Positions 53,885 through 63,711 of a DNA stretch of 64,000 nucleotides are shown here, in pieces. The notes under the pieces are model-generated. The model ran no database searches and was not told where the DNA came from. It saw nothing but the letters and a program-made list of their open reading frames with translations. The DNA is taken from contig NZ_OY782759.1 in the NCBI RefSeq assembly GCF_963678195.1, positions 310,001 through 374,000 on the forward strand, written 5' to 3'. The DNA is from an uncultured Hyphomonas sp. GTDB taxonomy: Bacteria > Pseudomonadota > Alphaproteobacteria > Caulobacterales > Hyphomonadaceae. Position 1 is the first letter of the stretch, and each line of letters opens with the position of its first letter. The translations under genes and the position numbers were made by a program.

Positions 53885-53922
53885 CCCCCTTTTCCGAGAC
53901 ACTTAGCTTCCAGAGCAGACTG

Positions 53923-54057
53923 ATGAAACGCACTTTCCAGCCGAGCAATCTCCGCCGCAAGCGCACGCACGGCTTCCGTGAGCGCATGTCCACCAAGAAC
54001 GGCCGCAAGGTCCTGGCTCGCCGCCGCGCGAAGGGCCGCAAGTCCCTGTCCGCCTAA
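53923..54057 (+). CDS. rpmH: 50S ribosomal protein L34
   Basis: A 44-residue basic protein, [18 protein letters not shown] at the N-terminus and [13 protein letters not shown] at the C-terminus, matching bacterial L34 throughout. This short gene begins the conserved rpmH-rnpA-yidC order. It has a strong promoter upstream; rnpA follows after 36 bp. No dnaA or origin sequence is seen next to it here, as is usual in alphaproteobacteria. Confidence 0.97.
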   Translation: MKRTFQPSNLRRKRTHGFRERMSTKNGRKVLARRRAKGRKSLSA

Positions 54058-54093
54058 GACCGGCGCTAGTCCGCCTCTCCGAAGGGGACGGCC

Positions 54094-54462
54094 GTGACGG
54101 CAGATACCGACAAAGCTTTGATTGAGGTCGTACGCCTGCGCGTGCGGCCTCAATTCATTTTCGTGCGTGGTGGCCGCGCCGAGCGGCGGAAGTCCCTCGT
54201 TATCCAGGCCCGTAAGCGGGCAGGGGAGGCGCCGGGCGATCATGCCGGGGCCGGCTTTACCGCCACAAAAAAGATCGGCAATGCCGTCATCCGCAACCGG
54301 GCCAAACGGCGCCTTCGCGAGGCTGCGCGCCAGTTGCTGCCGCGCCATGGCCGCCCCGGTTGGGACTATGTGTTCATCGCGCGTCAGGATACCGCTGATA
54401 TTGGCTGGCCCCGTTTGCTTGACGATATGGAAAGCGCACTGATAAGCCTCGCCGCTGATTAA
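54094..54462 (+). CDS. rnpA: Ribonuclease P protein component
   Basis: Protein subunit of RNase P, which matures the 5' ends of tRNAs. The family motif GNAVIRNRAKRRLREAAR (about residues 64-81) is present, with the upstream FTATKKI. The GTG start is chosen because no ATG is suitable. At 122 residues it is normal for alphaproteobacteria. Between it and yidC there are 49 bp without yidD, which many bacteria have there. Confidence 0.94.
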   Translation: MTADTDKALIEVVRLRVRPQFIFVRGGRAERRKSLVIQARKRAGEAPGDHAGAGFTATKKIGNAVIRNRAKRRLREAARQLLPRHGRPGWDYVFIARQDTADIGWPRLLDDMESALISLAAD

Positions 54463-54511
54463 ACCCGCCGCCCGTCCGGGCGATCCTGCTCCAAGATTCC
54501 GGGACCCCGAG

Positions 54512-56332
54512 ATGGAAAAAGAAGACCAGCGCAATTTTCTGCTCGCAATGGTGCTTATGATCGCGCTCGTGCTGGGCTACCAGAAATTCTTCGTCGAGCC
54601 GGCACAGAAGAAATTTGATGCGCAGCAGGCAGCCATCGAAGCGGAAACCCAGAACAAGACCGCCGATACCGGCGTGCCCGCCATCGACCAGCTGAAGCCG
54701 GTCGAAGAGGCGCTGGCCGACAGCCCGCGGGTCGATCTGGAGAGCCAGGGGGTCGATGGATCGATCCGTCTTGCCGGTTCGCGTATCGATGATGTCAGCC
54801 TGCGCGATTATTATCTGACGGTGGAAAAGAAGCAGGAAGTGCTCCTGTTCCGGCCGGAAAACAGCGAGTACGGCTATTTCGCGACTTACTACTGGGCCTC
54901 CGGCGACACGCTGGTGGCCGGACGCAACTCTCCCTGGACCCTGGTCTCCGGTAAAAAGCTGACCCCGACCTCGCCAATTGTCCTGAAGCTGGAAGGCGAC
55001 GGCGTCACCATCGAGCGGACCATTTCGCTCGATGAGAATTACATGTTCACCTTCAACGACAAGGTGACCAACACATCGGACGTGCCGCGCACCTTCCGTG
55101 CGGTCGGCTCGCTGGAGCGCTTTGGTGACTATAAGGGCTTCCTGGAAGCGACCGACCCTGGTTCTTCCGTCTCGACGGCTGCGCATATGGGCCTGATGGG
55201 CCAGACCGACGGTTCGCTGCGCATGAAGAAGTTCAAAGGCCTTTATGCCATGAAGAGCATCAAGGGCGAATCGGCTGACGGGACATTCCCGGCGCCGAAT
55301 GGCGGCTGGTGGGGGCTGTCGGACAAATACTGGCTGGGTGCACTGATCCCGCAGCAGGACATGTTCTTCGCGGGCATGATCGACAAGCGCAAGCTCGCCA
55401 CAGGCAAGGATCTGGAGCTTCGCACCGAGTCCGCCACACTGGACCTCGCCCCGGGCGCCAGCGCGACGATGGAGAACCGTATCTTCGCCGGCGCCAAGCG
55501 CTACGAGGTGCTGAAGGATTACGAGAAAAATCTCGGCATTCCGAAATTCGAAGATGCCATCGACTGGGGCATGCTGTTCTTCCTGACCAAGCCGTTCTTC
55601 TATGCGCTTGAATGGCTGTCCGGCATTGTCGGCTCGTTCGGCTGGGCGATCCTGGCCTTCACGGTGCTGGTCAAGCTGCCGCTCGTCCCGCTCTACAATC
55701 AGAGCTACAAATCGATGGCGAAGATGAAGAAGCTGCAGGAGCCGACGCAGGAAATCCGCGAGCGCTTCAAGGCCGATCCGCAGCGCCAGCAGCAGGAAAT
55801 CATGAAGCTCTACAAGGAAGAGGGGGCGAACCCGCTGGGCGGCTGTCTGCCCATCCTTGTGACCATCCCGATCTTCTTTGCCCTGTTCAAGACGCTCTAC
55901 GCCACGATCGAGATGCGCCACGCCCCCTTCATGTTCCTGAAGGATCTGTCGGCGCCCGATCCGACGGCAATCGGTAACCTCTTTGGCCTGATCCCGTGGT
56001 GGTCTGCGGCGGACCTTAAGTCCATTCCGTTCATCGGCATGGTGATCGGCGTCGGTATCCTGCCGATCCTGTACGGTGCGACAATGGCCGCCCTGCAGAC
56101 CCTGTCGCCGCCACCGCCGGACCCGATGCAGCGCCGCATGATCCAGTTCATGCCCCTGATCTTCCTGTTCGTGTTCGGAGGATTTCCTGCCGGCCTGGTC
56201 ATGTATTATGTCTGGTCGAACACGCTGTCCTTCATTCAGCAGTACTTCATCATGCGCCGGAACGGTGTCGACACCGAGATTGGCAAATTCGTGAAGAAGC
56301 TGTTCTCGGGCGGCAAGGAACCTGCCAGCTGA
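54512..56332 (+). CDS. yidC: Membrane protein insertase YidC
   Basis: Inserts and folds inner-membrane proteins, alone or with Sec. A Gram-negative YidC: N-terminal helix (FLLAMVLMIALVLGYQKFF), a large periplasmic domain (about residues 40-340) and five C-terminal helices (residues about 355-595). The conserved hydrophilic-groove Arg motif FKADPQRQQQEIMKLYKEEGANPLGGCLPILVTIPIFFALF is present in full. 606 residues. The engB gene follows after 4 bp. Confidence 0.97.
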   Translation: MEKEDQRNFLLAMVLMIALVLGYQKFFVEPAQKKFDAQQAAIEAETQNKTADTGVPAIDQLKPVEEALADSPRVDLESQGVDGSIRLAGSRIDDVSLRDYYLTVEKKQEVLLFRPENSEYGYFATYYWASGDTLVAGRNSPWTLVSGKKLTPTSPIVLKLEGDGVTIERTISLDENYMFTFNDKVTNTSDVPRTFRAVGSLERFGDYKGFLEATDPGSSVSTAAHMGLMGQTDGSLRMKKFKGLYAMKSIKGESADGTFPAPNGGWWGLSDKYWLGALIPQQDMFFAGMIDKRKLATGKDLELRTESATLDLAPGASATMENRIFAGAKRYEVLKDYEKNLGIPKFEDAIDWGMLFFLTKPFFYALEWLSGIVGSFGWAILAFTVLVKLPLVPLYNQSYKSMAKMKKLQEPTQEIRERFKADPQRQQQEIMKLYKEEGANPLGGCLPILVTIPIFFALFKTLYATIEMRHAPFMFLKDLSAPDPTAIGNLFGLIPWWSAADLKSIPFIGMVIGVGILPILYGATMAALQTLSPPPPDPMQRRMIQFMPLIFLFVFGGFPAGLVMYYVWSNTLSFIQQYFIMRRNGVDTEIGKFVKKLFSGGKEPAS

Positions 56333-56336
56333 TCCG

Positions 56337-56993
56337 ATGACAGAAGAGGCATCCCCCACCGAGCCCGGCTTCAGTGAAGAAGCCCTGGAAGCGGGCCGTC
56401 TTCTGTTCGCAGGCGAGGCCACCTTCGTCATGGGTGTGGTGAACCTGAAACAGCTGCCGCCCGCCGACCGGACGGAGGTTTGCTTCGCCGGCCGGTCGAA
56501 TGTCGGCAAGTCCAGCCTGATCAATGCGCTGACCAATCGGGCAAAGCTGGCACGTTCCTCGGCCGAGCCGGGCCGGACGCGCGAGCTCAACTATTTCGAC
56601 ATTGGCGAAGGCCAGCTCTACCTCGTGGATCTGCCGGGCTTCGGCTATGCCAAAGTATCCCGGTCGCAAACCGAAGCGTGGACGCGCCTGACCAAGTCCT
56701 ATCTGCGCGGGCGCCCGTCGCTGCGCCGGGTGTTCCTTCTGGTCGATGCGCGCCGTGGTCTGATGGACACGGATGAAGAGGTGATGGACATGATGGACAA
56801 GTCCGCCGTGACCTACCAGATCGTCCTGACCAAGGTGGACAAGCTGGCGAAAGGCGAGGTCGACAAGCTGGCCTCCAGGATTGCCGAGAAGCTGAAGAAA
56901 CGCGGCGCAGCCCACCCCGTCGTGCGGATGACCTCGGCCGAAAAGGGCTGGGGCATGCCGGAGCTTCGGGCCGAGATCGCCGGACTGATCTAG
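56337..56993 (+). CDS. engB: Ribosome biogenesis GTP-binding protein EngB (YsxC)
   Basis: GTPase needed for assembly of the large ribosomal subunit. G1 FAGRSNVGKSSLINAL, G2 and G3 RTRELNYFDIG then LVDLPGFGYAKV, and G4 LTKVDKLAKGE are all readable. 218 residues. It lies 4 bp after yidC and convergent with the acylase gene, whose stop overlaps its own by 3 bp. In most alphaproteobacteria argB follows directly; here the acylase gene intervenes. Confidence 0.96.
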   Translation: MTEEASPTEPGFSEEALEAGRLLFAGEATFVMGVVNLKQLPPADRTEVCFAGRSNVGKSSLINALTNRAKLARSSAEPGRTRELNYFDIGEGQLYLVDLPGFGYAKVSRSQTEAWTRLTKSYLRGRPSLRRVFLLVDARRGLMDTDEEVMDMMDKSAVTYQIVLTKVDKLAKGEVDKLASRIAEKLKKRGAAHPVVRMTSAEKGWGMPELRAEIAGLI

Positions 56994-59152
56994 TCGGCGA
57001 TCTGGCCGGGATGATAGCGCCGGGTGGCGCTTTCCGCGATTTCCAGCCACTCCAGATGCGCGCGGCGCCATTTTTCCATCGCAAACAGCTCCGCCTGGTC
57101 TGCATAATGCGCTGAGTTTGCATCGAGCGTTGCAGACCCGAACGGATGAATGACGCGGGCCGTCTGATTGCCGTCAGCGTCCCATTCCACCAGCGCGATC
57201 CATGTGTCCCCGGCATTCATGTGAAGTGTGCCATCGTCGCGGATCTCCGCCGGATAGACTGCGCGCAGCGTGTCCGGCCCGCCGCTGATCGGCCAGGTCT
57301 GATCGCCGCGGGCCAGCTTGTTCACTTCGCTCCATTCCGGATCGATCCGGCCATGATGTTCCATCAGCCAGCTGACGGCCTCCCGGAAGGCTGTTTCCGG
57401 CTCAGGGGGCGCGACATGGGTATAGCGCGCGGTGATTTCCCGAAGCGTTGTCAGCCCGCCAAGCGCAGCATGACGGGACTGCATATCCATGTCGAAATCC
57501 CATTCGGCAAGAAAGGCGGCCGCCTCGGCCATGTCCGGCTCATTGCTCCAGTCATGTGCCAGCACCGCCTCGACGACCTGCTGTGCTTCGGACCCGTCGG
57601 CATAGGCTGTGTCAAACTTGATGGAGAGGAGACGCTCCCGGTCCATGGTGGCAGTGCCGTCCGTCAGTTCCATGATGCGCAGGGCGCGGTTTGTCTGGTT
57701 CGTCTGCAGGCCCATGCTTTGCGGGAAATCTTCCGGCGCCAGATTGTCCGGCCCGTCGGTTGCGCTGTAGGGCGTGTTATTGGCGTTGAAGACAAAGCCG
57801 GAGGCGGGATTGATCAGCATCGGCACCTCTGACCAATCGCGGTAGCCGTCCCAGATCAGATCTGACCTGTCGCCCGGCAGATCGCCGCTCCAGTCCCAGG
57901 CGTCGTCACGATCGGGATACTGGGCATTGTGGATGAAGCCGACATTGCCGTCCTTGTCCGCGAAGACATAATTGATCGAGGGCAGGGCATTCAGCGACAT
58001 GGCGTCGAGGAAACTGTCCAGGCCAGTGGATTTGTTGAGGCGGTAATACTGTTCCAGCTGCCGGATTTCGCCCATGCCGGTATAGCGGATGGCGTAGGTT
58101 CCGGTCGGGCCTTCAATGACCGGACCGTGGGCAGAGCGCAGGACAGGGCGTTTCACCTTCAGGGCAAAAGGCCCCCACAGTTTCACGTGTAGTATGGCGG
58201 TGGATTTCTCGAAATCCTGCCAGGTCCCGTCGAGCAGGTACTGGTTCTTGTTGTCCGGGTTTCTTGTCAGAACGTAGGTGTCCGACAGATCCTGCGCGCT
58301 GACGGTGTTGGCCCAGCCAATGTCACGGTTGAAGCCGTGCAGGATCACCGGTGTGCCCGGGAAGATGCCGCCAGTAATGTCGAGGCCTTCGCCGGACGCA
58401 ATATGAGCTTCGTACCAGGCGACCGGCCCGGTCAGCGGCTGGTGGGAATTGATGATCAGCCGGGTGACCCCGTCCCCGCTGCGGGCGGGGGAGACGGCGA
58501 ACGCATTCGATCCGCGCTCGGACAGCGCTTTCGGTGCCATCAGGAAGGCTTTCCGTTCGCCTTGTGGGTCCAGCGCGATGGACTGGGTATAGTCGTCCGA
58601 GAAGAGACCGGTCAGCGTCTCGTCGAGACCATAGAAGAAGGGTGTCTTGAACAGGAAGCCGGCGACGATGTCCTGAGGGGTGAAGGGGGCAAGCCCTGTC
58701 CAGGTTTCATCGGGATGTTCTGAGGCATAAAGGTTCAGCCCGGCGGCATAGGCTTCGGCGACCGCCTTCACGTCATCGGGAATATCGGTCTCGTAGCGCG
58801 CATCGATCGTGTCCCAGACGCCGAGAAGCGAGACGAGATAATCCGCCGGAGCCGCGTCTTTTCCCCGGTACCGGGCCAGCTTGCCGCGCGTGACGGCGAC
58901 GACTTCCTGGATCGTCTCGAAATCATCTTCGGCGTGGGCATAGGCGAGGCCGAAGGATGCGTCCCGGTCCCGCTTGCCGCGAATGTGGGGCACGCCATAT
59001 TCGTCGCGCAGGATTTCCGCATCATAGGCGTCCGCGGATGCGGCCAGCACGGCCGGGGACGGGTTGGCGGGCAGGGGGGCCCAAAGCACCACGCCAGCGC
59101 CTGCAAGGACAATCACGGCGAGCCCCGCCAGACCGGACAGAATTCGTATCAT
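56990..59152 (-). CDS. Penicillin acylase-family Ntn hydrolase (AHL acylase-like)
   Basis: Ntn-hydrolase precursor of 720 residues. The N-terminal hydrophobic segment (RILSGLAGLAVIVLAGAGVVLW) serves as signal or anchor. The alpha-chain motif DEYGVPHIRGKRDRDASFGLAYAHAEDDFETIQ is typical. The autocatalytic cleavage site is before Ser215 in ERGSNAFAVSP, making Ser215 the beta-chain nucleophile. Later NSHQPLTGPVAWYEAHIASGEGLDITGGIFPGTPVILHGFNRDIGWANT follows. Known relatives degrade acyl-homoserine lactones, cephalosporins or aculeacin; the substrate here is unknown. It lies on the minus strand between engB and argB, breaking a usually continuous gene order. Confidence 0.92.
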   Translation of the reverse strand: MIRILSGLAGLAVIVLAGAGVVLWAPLPANPSPAVLAASADAYDAEILRDEYGVPHIRGKRDRDASFGLAYAHAEDDFETIQEVVAVTRGKLARYRGKDAAPADYLVSLLGVWDTIDARYETDIPDDVKAVAEAYAAGLNLYASEHPDETWTGLAPFTPQDIVAGFLFKTPFFYGLDETLTGLFSDDYTQSIALDPQGERKAFLMAPKALSERGSNAFAVSPARSGDGVTRLIINSHQPLTGPVAWYEAHIASGEGLDITGGIFPGTPVILHGFNRDIGWANTVSAQDLSDTYVLTRNPDNKNQYLLDGTWQDFEKSTAILHVKLWGPFALKVKRPVLRSAHGPVIEGPTGTYAIRYTGMGEIRQLEQYYRLNKSTGLDSFLDAMSLNALPSINYVFADKDGNVGFIHNAQYPDRDDAWDWSGDLPGDRSDLIWDGYRDWSEVPMLINPASGFVFNANNTPYSATDGPDNLAPEDFPQSMGLQTNQTNRALRIMELTDGTATMDRERLLSIKFDTAYADGSEAQQVVEAVLAHDWSNEPDMAEAAAFLAEWDFDMDMQSRHAALGGLTTLREITARYTHVAPPEPETAFREAVSWLMEHHGRIDPEWSEVNKLARGDQTWPISGGPDTLRAVYPAEIRDDGTLHMNAGDTWIALVEWDADGNQTARVIHPFGSATLDANSAHYADQAELFAMEKWRRAHLEWLEIAESATRRYHPGQIAD

Positions 59153-59317
59153 TTGTCGTGCTTCCTGAACCCCATTCAGCCCCGGACCTTAAGAGGCTTT
59201 TCCCGCCGGGCAAGCGGCTTATCGGTGTTGGGGAATTTCCGGATGCGGGCCGCGCATTCCGGTTGCCGCGGCGAATAGGCGTTTTACCCGGCCGCAAAGC
59301 GCGTTAAAGGGGCGGCC

Positions 59318-60214
59318 ATGACTGACGAGTTCTCTGCCGCCCAATTCACCGCGAAGACCCTGTCCGAGGCGCTGCCCTATATCCAGCGCTATGCCGGGCA
59401 GATCATCGTCGTGAAGTATGGCGGCCATGCCATGGTGGACGAAACGCTTTCTGCCATGTTCGCCCGCGATGTGGTTCTGCTGAAGACGCTGGGCATTCAT
59501 CCGGTCATCGTGCATGGCGGCGGCCCGCAGATCGGCAAGCTGCTGGACCGGCTGGGCATTGTCTCCGAGTTCAAGGGCGGCCTGCGTGTTACCGATGAGG
59601 CGACCATGGAGGTCGTTGAAATGGTGCTGTCCGGCCCGATCAACAAATCCATCGTCCGGGCGATCAATCAGGCGGGCGGTCTGGCGGTCGGCCTCTCGGG
59701 ATCCGATGGCCAACTGCTGCAGGCGACCAAGGCCACCAAGACAGAGCGCGATCCGGACAGCCATATCGAACAGGTGCTGGACCTTGGCTTTGTCGGCGAG
59801 CCGACCGGCGTGGACACGAGCGTGATTGAGGCCCTTCTGAAGGCCGATTCGCAGTTGATCCCGGTCGTTGCCCCAGTGGCCATGGGGCCGGACGGACATC
59901 GCTTCAACGTCAATGCTGACACGGCGGCCGGCGCGCTTGCTGAGGCGCTGGGGGCCAGCCGCCTGATGCTGCTGACGGATGTCGCCGGCGTGCTGGACAA
60001 GGACAAGAAATTGATGCGCGACATCCCTGTGGCCGACATTCCGGGCCTGATCGAAGACGGCACAGCTGTTGGCGGCATGATACCGAAGCTTGAAACCGCG
60101 GCCCATTCCGTAAATCATGGTGTTGGGGCGGCGGTTATTCTGGATGGACGTGCGCCGCACGCCCTCCTCATGGAGCTGTTTACCGAACATGGCGCTGGAA
60201 CGCTCATTTCGTAA
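59318..60214 (+). CDS. argB: N-acetylglutamate kinase
   Basis: Second step of arginine synthesis, phosphorylating N-acetylglutamate. Motifs: [44 protein letters not shown] at the N-terminus, and later [29 protein letters not shown] and the terminal [27 protein letters not shown]. 298 residues. The last 26 bases overlap the start of the DUF1036 gene in another frame. The order engB-(acylase)-argB is the shared alphaproteobacterial neighbourhood with one insertion. Confidence 0.97.
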   Translation: MTDEFSAAQFTAKTLSEALPYIQRYAGQIIVVKYGGHAMVDETLSAMFARDVVLLKTLGIHPVIVHGGGPQIGKLLDRLGIVSEFKGGLRVTDEATMEVVEMVLSGPINKSIVRAINQAGGLAVGLSGSDGQLLQATKATKTERDPDSHIEQVLDLGFVGEPTGVDTSVIEALLKADSQLIPVVAPVAMGPDGHRFNVNADTAAGALAEALGASRLMLLTDVAGVLDKDKKLMRDIPVADIPGLIEDGTAVGGMIPKLETAAHSVNHGVGAAVILDGRAPHALLMELFTEHGAGTLIS

Positions 60215-61235
60215 CGTCCTGGTGGCCCTTGCGGCTGCTGTCTGTTTCCCGGGCCTGACCGCGACCGCGCAAGCGTCCGGTGCGAAGGATGGCTGGAAGC
60301 TGTGCAACAAGACGTCCTACATCATCGATGCCGCCATCGGCGTGCCGGAAGAGAAAGACGTCACCGTCGAAGGCTGGCTGAAGCTGCGCCCCGGCGAGTG
60401 CAAGGTGGCGGTCGAGACGCCGCTGGAGCCGAAATATCATTTCCTCTATGCGCGCACCTCGTCAGCCCATCGCGGCGGACCGCGCGAATGGGGTGGGCGC
60501 ACGGAGCTATGTGTCGACCCGACTGGCAGTTTCACGCTGGAAAACCCGCCTGAATGCGCCCCGATGGGGCTGGAAGCGCGCGGTTTCCGGGCGGTGGAGA
60601 TTTCCAGCAAGGTCCGTTGGACGACAGACCTGACCGAGATCGAGAATTACAGCCTGGACAAGGCTCGCGCAGCGGGTCTGCAGCGCCTCCTTGAGGAAGC
60701 CGGGATCACCAGCGGCGCCATCGACGGTAATATCGGCCGGCGCACCCGGCTCGCCATCGGAGAGTTCCTGAAGCAGAACAATCTGCCTGCCACGACGTCA
60801 GACGATGACCTGATCGATTTCCTGGAACAGGTGGCCAAGGACCGGGGCCGGAATGTCGGCTTCAACCTCTGTAACCGCACCAAGAAGCGTATCTGGAGTG
60901 CCATCGCCCGGCGCGGGGCCGAAGGCTGGGAAAGCCGCGGCTGGTGGCTGCTGGAGGCAGGCGGCTGTGCCCGCGTGATCGACCGGCCGCTGCGCGGCAC
61001 CGAATATTACGTCTATGGCGAGATGGAGGACGGTTCCAAGATCCGCACCCTATCCAAGGCGTCGGACGCGTTCTGCGTGGGCCATGCGAAATTCGCCATT
61101 GCCGGGCGCGACCAGTGCGAAGCCTCGGCCTATCGCACCGCGCTGTTCGCCGCGACGCCCCCGCCGACCGAGCGCAAGCTGGTGTTCGAATTCTTCGAGC
61201 GGGACTTTGCCAAGGCTGGCAGCAATGACCGCTAA
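60189..61235 (+). CDS. Secreted tandem DUF1036 protein with peptidoglycan-binding-like insert
   Basis: A 348-residue exported protein. The signal peptide ends ATAQA at residue 29. Two DUF1036-type units are visible: the first begins [17 protein letters not shown] near residue 35 and the second [18 protein letters not shown] near 223. Each has the same C-N-x-T motif, W-x-L/x-P-G-C and YxY segments, with paired cysteines. Between them (about 157-205) is [41 protein letters not shown], a short peptidoglycan-binding-1-like motif. It starts inside the end of argB. The function is unknown; a wall-associated role is inferred. Confidence 0.85.
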   Translation: MALERSFRNVLVALAAAVCFPGLTATAQASGAKDGWKLCNKTSYIIDAAIGVPEEKDVTVEGWLKLRPGECKVAVETPLEPKYHFLYARTSSAHRGGPREWGGRTELCVDPTGSFTLENPPECAPMGLEARGFRAVEISSKVRWTTDLTEIENYSLDKARAAGLQRLLEEAGITSGAIDGNIGRRTRLAIGEFLKQNNLPATTSDDDLIDFLEQVAKDRGRNVGFNLCNRTKKRIWSAIARRGAEGWESRGWWLLEAGGCARVIDRPLRGTEYYVYGEMEDGSKIRTLSKASDAFCVGHAKFAIAGRDQCEASAYRTALFAATPPPTERKLVFEFFERDFAKAGSNDR

Positions 61236-61971
61236 GGCCGCCGGCGTCCACATCGCCCCGTTCGGGAAGTTCGACCACGTCACGGATTGGGTCTTCGATC
61301 TCGACAACACGCTGTATCCGGCCGAGTGCGACCTCTTCGCCGAGATCGATACACGGATGACGGCCTTCGTCTCGCGTGCGCTGGCCCTGCCACCGGCCGA
61401 AGCGCGGAAGGTCCAGAAGGATTATTACAAGACCTATGGCACCACCCTGTCGGGCCTGATGCACGTGAACCGGATCGAGCCGGCCGATTTCCTGCACTAT
61501 GTGCACGACATCGACCTGTCGCCTTTGCCGGACCTGCCGGACCTGCGCGGTGCGATCGAGGCGCTGCCGGGCCGGAAATTTGTCTATACCAATGGTTCCC
61601 GCCGCCATGCCGAACGCGTGACGGAGAAGATGGGCCTGTCCCACCTGTTCCATGACAGTTTCGGCATTGAGGATGCGGCCTACACGCCCAAGCCGAAACA
61701 GGATTCCTATGACCGTTTCTGCGGCCTGCACGGCGTCGACCCGAAACAGGCGATCTTTTTCGAGGACCTTGCCCGCAACCTGCTGCCGGCCAAGGATATG
61801 GGCTTCACCACGGTGCTGGTTCATTCCGAAAAGGACTGGAGCCATGAGCCTGTCGAGGCCCGCCCTGCGACGCTTGAGGACATTTTGAAGGATGACGGGC
61901 CCGACCACATCGACTATGTCACGGGCGACCTTGCGGCCTTCCTCGAAGCGGCGCGGGATACGCTGAAATAA
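61225..61971 (+). CDS. HAD-family pyrimidine 5'-nucleotidase (SDT1-like)
   Basis: HAD-superfamily hydrolase with FDLDNTLYPAECDLFAEID as motif I (two Asp), TNGSRRHAERVTEKMGL as motif II, KPKQDSY as motif III (Lys) and FFEDLARNLLPAKDMGFTTVLVH as motif IV (acidic pair). This pattern and the 248-residue length match pyrimidine 5'-nucleotidases of the SDT1/PHM8 type, which dephosphorylate pyrimidine nucleotides. I chose the ATG at 61225, overlapping the upstream gene by 11 bp; a longer frame would be antisense to nothing but is unsupported. dapD follows after 24 bp. Confidence 0.92.
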   Translation: MTAKAAGVHIAPFGKFDHVTDWVFDLDNTLYPAECDLFAEIDTRMTAFVSRALALPPAEARKVQKDYYKTYGTTLSGLMHVNRIEPADFLHYVHDIDLSPLPDLPDLRGAIEALPGRKFVYTNGSRRHAERVTEKMGLSHLFHDSFGIEDAAYTPKPKQDSYDRFCGLHGVDPKQAIFFEDLARNLLPAKDMGFTTVLVHSEKDWSHEPVEARPATLEDILKDDGPDHIDYVTGDLAAFLEAARDTLK

Positions 61972-61995
61972 AACCAGAGACCTGGGGGATAACCC

Positions 61996-62823
61996 ATGAC
62001 CGATGCCCTTGCCCGTGTGATCGATGCTGCCTGGGAGGCGCGCGACACGCTCTCGACCGATACGAAAGGCGAAGTGCGCGATGTCGTGGATGCCGCCATC
62101 GACCTGATCGACAAGGGCGAAGCGCGCGTCGCCGAGAAGGTCGCGGGCGGCGAATGGGTCGTGCACCAGTGGCTGAAGAAAGCCGTGCTGCTTTCTTTCC
62201 GCCTGAATGCCAATGGTATGATTGGCGGTGTGCCGGGCGGCGGCAATTGGTGGGACAAGGTGCCATCGAAGTTCGAAGGCTGGGGCGAGACCGAGTTCAG
62301 GGAAGCTGGCTTCCGCGCTGTGCCGCCGTGCGCCGTGCGCCGCGGGGCGTTTGTGGCGCCGAACGCGGTGCTGATGCCGTCTTATGTGAACATTGGCGCC
62401 TATGTCGGCGAAGGCACGATGATCGATACCTGGGCCTCTGTCGGCTCCTGTGCGCAGGTCGGCGCGAACTGTCACATCTCTGCCGGCACCGGCATTGGTG
62501 GCGTGCTGGAGCCGCTGCAGGCGAACCCTACCATCATTGAAGACAATTGCTTCATCGGCGCGCGCTCCGAAGTCGTCGAAGGTGTGATCGTGGGGGAGGG
62601 GTCTGTGATCGCCATGGGCGTGTTCATCACCCAGTCCACCAAGATCGTGAACCGCGCCACCGGTGAGATCAGCTATGGCAAAATCCCGCCTTACTCCGTC
62701 GTCGTGCCCGGCACACTGCCGGACAAGAATGGTGGCCCGTCGCTCGCCTGCGCCGTGATCGTGAAAACGGTCGACGCGCAGACGCGTTCGAAGACCGGCG
62801 TGAACGAGCTTCTGCGGGCCTAG
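61996..62823 (+). CDS. dapD: Tetrahydrodipicolinate N-succinyltransferase
   Basis: Third step of the succinylase branch of lysine and diaminopimelate synthesis: succinylates tetrahydrodipicolinate. Left-handed beta-helix hexapeptide repeats cover residues about 110-220, with the family motif [33 protein letters not shown] and later [43 protein letters not shown]. The N-terminal helical domain is of the expected size. 275 residues. It is cotranscribed with the nucleotidase, typical for alphaproteobacteria. Confidence 0.97.
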   Translation: MTDALARVIDAAWEARDTLSTDTKGEVRDVVDAAIDLIDKGEARVAEKVAGGEWVVHQWLKKAVLLSFRLNANGMIGGVPGGGNWWDKVPSKFEGWGETEFREAGFRAVPPCAVRRGAFVAPNAVLMPSYVNIGAYVGEGTMIDTWASVGSCAQVGANCHISAGTGIGGVLEPLQANPTIIEDNCFIGARSEVVEGVIVGEGSVIAMGVFITQSTKIVNRATGEISYGKIPPYSVVVPGTLPDKNGGPSLACAVIVKTVDAQTRSKTGVNELLRA

Positions 62824-62884
62824 GATCCTCCTTTGGGTTGCTCTTTTGTGAGTTGATGGCTACCTTTGCGAGCAAGGGGGAGTC

Positions 62885-63589
62885 ATGCGAAAAACGTCAA
62901 TTATATCAGGGTTTGGCCTCATCCTCGCGGCATGCGCGACCACAGGTCCGGCGAACCTTCCGGTTCCGGAAGCGGCGTCCATAAAGCTGCCAGAGAACGC
63001 AGAAGCGGCGGCCATGACGGCCCGCTTTGCTGGCCTTATGGAGAAGAAGCTTCCCATGCTGGACCGACTCGCCGTCATCACAGCGCGGGACCAGTACGTG
63101 CGGAAAGTATTTGTCCCGATGTTTTCAGACGAAGCGCTGGATTCAGAAGTGCGGACTGCATTCCAGTCTGGCGCGGGTGCCTATCTTTATCAGGTTGATA
63201 CGCTCAACACAGCCGAGCTCAAGGTCATCCTTCAGGAATATTCCTGGGCCGATCTTATCGAAGGCGACCCGCAATTGTTCAAACAGATCTTCCATGTCGT
63301 GCAGCATTCGCCGGATGAAGCCTTCCGCGCAGAAGTGCTTGCGGAAATCAGTCCCTACGCTGAGCGCGGTGAGATAGACGGGCAGGCATATGCCCTGATG
63401 TACGACCGCGTCGAACTCGCCGCCGGGCGGCAGCAGCTCTACGGGTCGCAACTGGAATGCGTGGACGGGCAGTTTGATGTCCATGACCTGAAGGATCCGG
63501 AAGGCGTCGATGCCCGGCGTGCCAATATGGGCATGGAGCCCTTGCAGGAGTACCTGGAACAGGGGCGCGCCTTGTATGGCCCCTGTTGA
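62885..63589 (+). CDS. DUF6624 family lipoprotein
   Basis: A 234-residue exported lipoprotein, with lipobox ILAAC (Cys about 17). The DUF6624 pattern is visible in the central DRLAVITARDQYVRK and in WADLIEGDPQLFKQIFHVVQHSPDEAF, then GEIDGQAYALMYDRVELAAGRQQLYGSQ. GGGGGAGTC precedes the ATG. Members of this family are found widely without known activity. The C-terminal Cys (ends YGPC) is notable because it may pair with the Cys in LECVDG. Confidence 0.8.
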   Translation: MRKTSIISGFGLILAACATTGPANLPVPEAASIKLPENAEAAAMTARFAGLMEKKLPMLDRLAVITARDQYVRKVFVPMFSDEALDSEVRTAFQSGAGAYLYQVDTLNTAELKVILQEYSWADLIEGDPQLFKQIFHVVQHSPDEAFRAEVLAEISPYAERGEIDGQAYALMYDRVELAAGRQQLYGSQLECVDGQFDVHDLKDPEGVDARRANMGMEPLQEYLEQGRALYGPC

Positions 63590-63711
63590 ATGGGGCGCAG
63601 ACATTCAAAAAGCTGCTGCAGGATCGGGCAGCCTGCGGCTGTTCCGCGGCGTCACGGGTTCCCCTGTTCCGGGAAAGGCGCTCTGCTCTTCCGGTAGACG
63701 GAGGATCAGGC

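Noticed and set aside
53705-53922. Replication origin next to rpmH
   Set aside because: No DnaA boxes, AT-rich unwinding region or dnaA gene are visible. In alphaproteobacteria the origin is usually elsewhere.
54374-56590. 738-codon minus-strand frame opposite yidC
   Set aside because: It is fully antisense to yidC and parts of rnpA and engB, rich in Arg/His/Gln, and has no recognisable motifs.
60862-62475. 537-codon minus-strand frame opposite the nucleotidase and dapD
   Set aside because: It is antisense to two well-supported enzymes and shows no motif.
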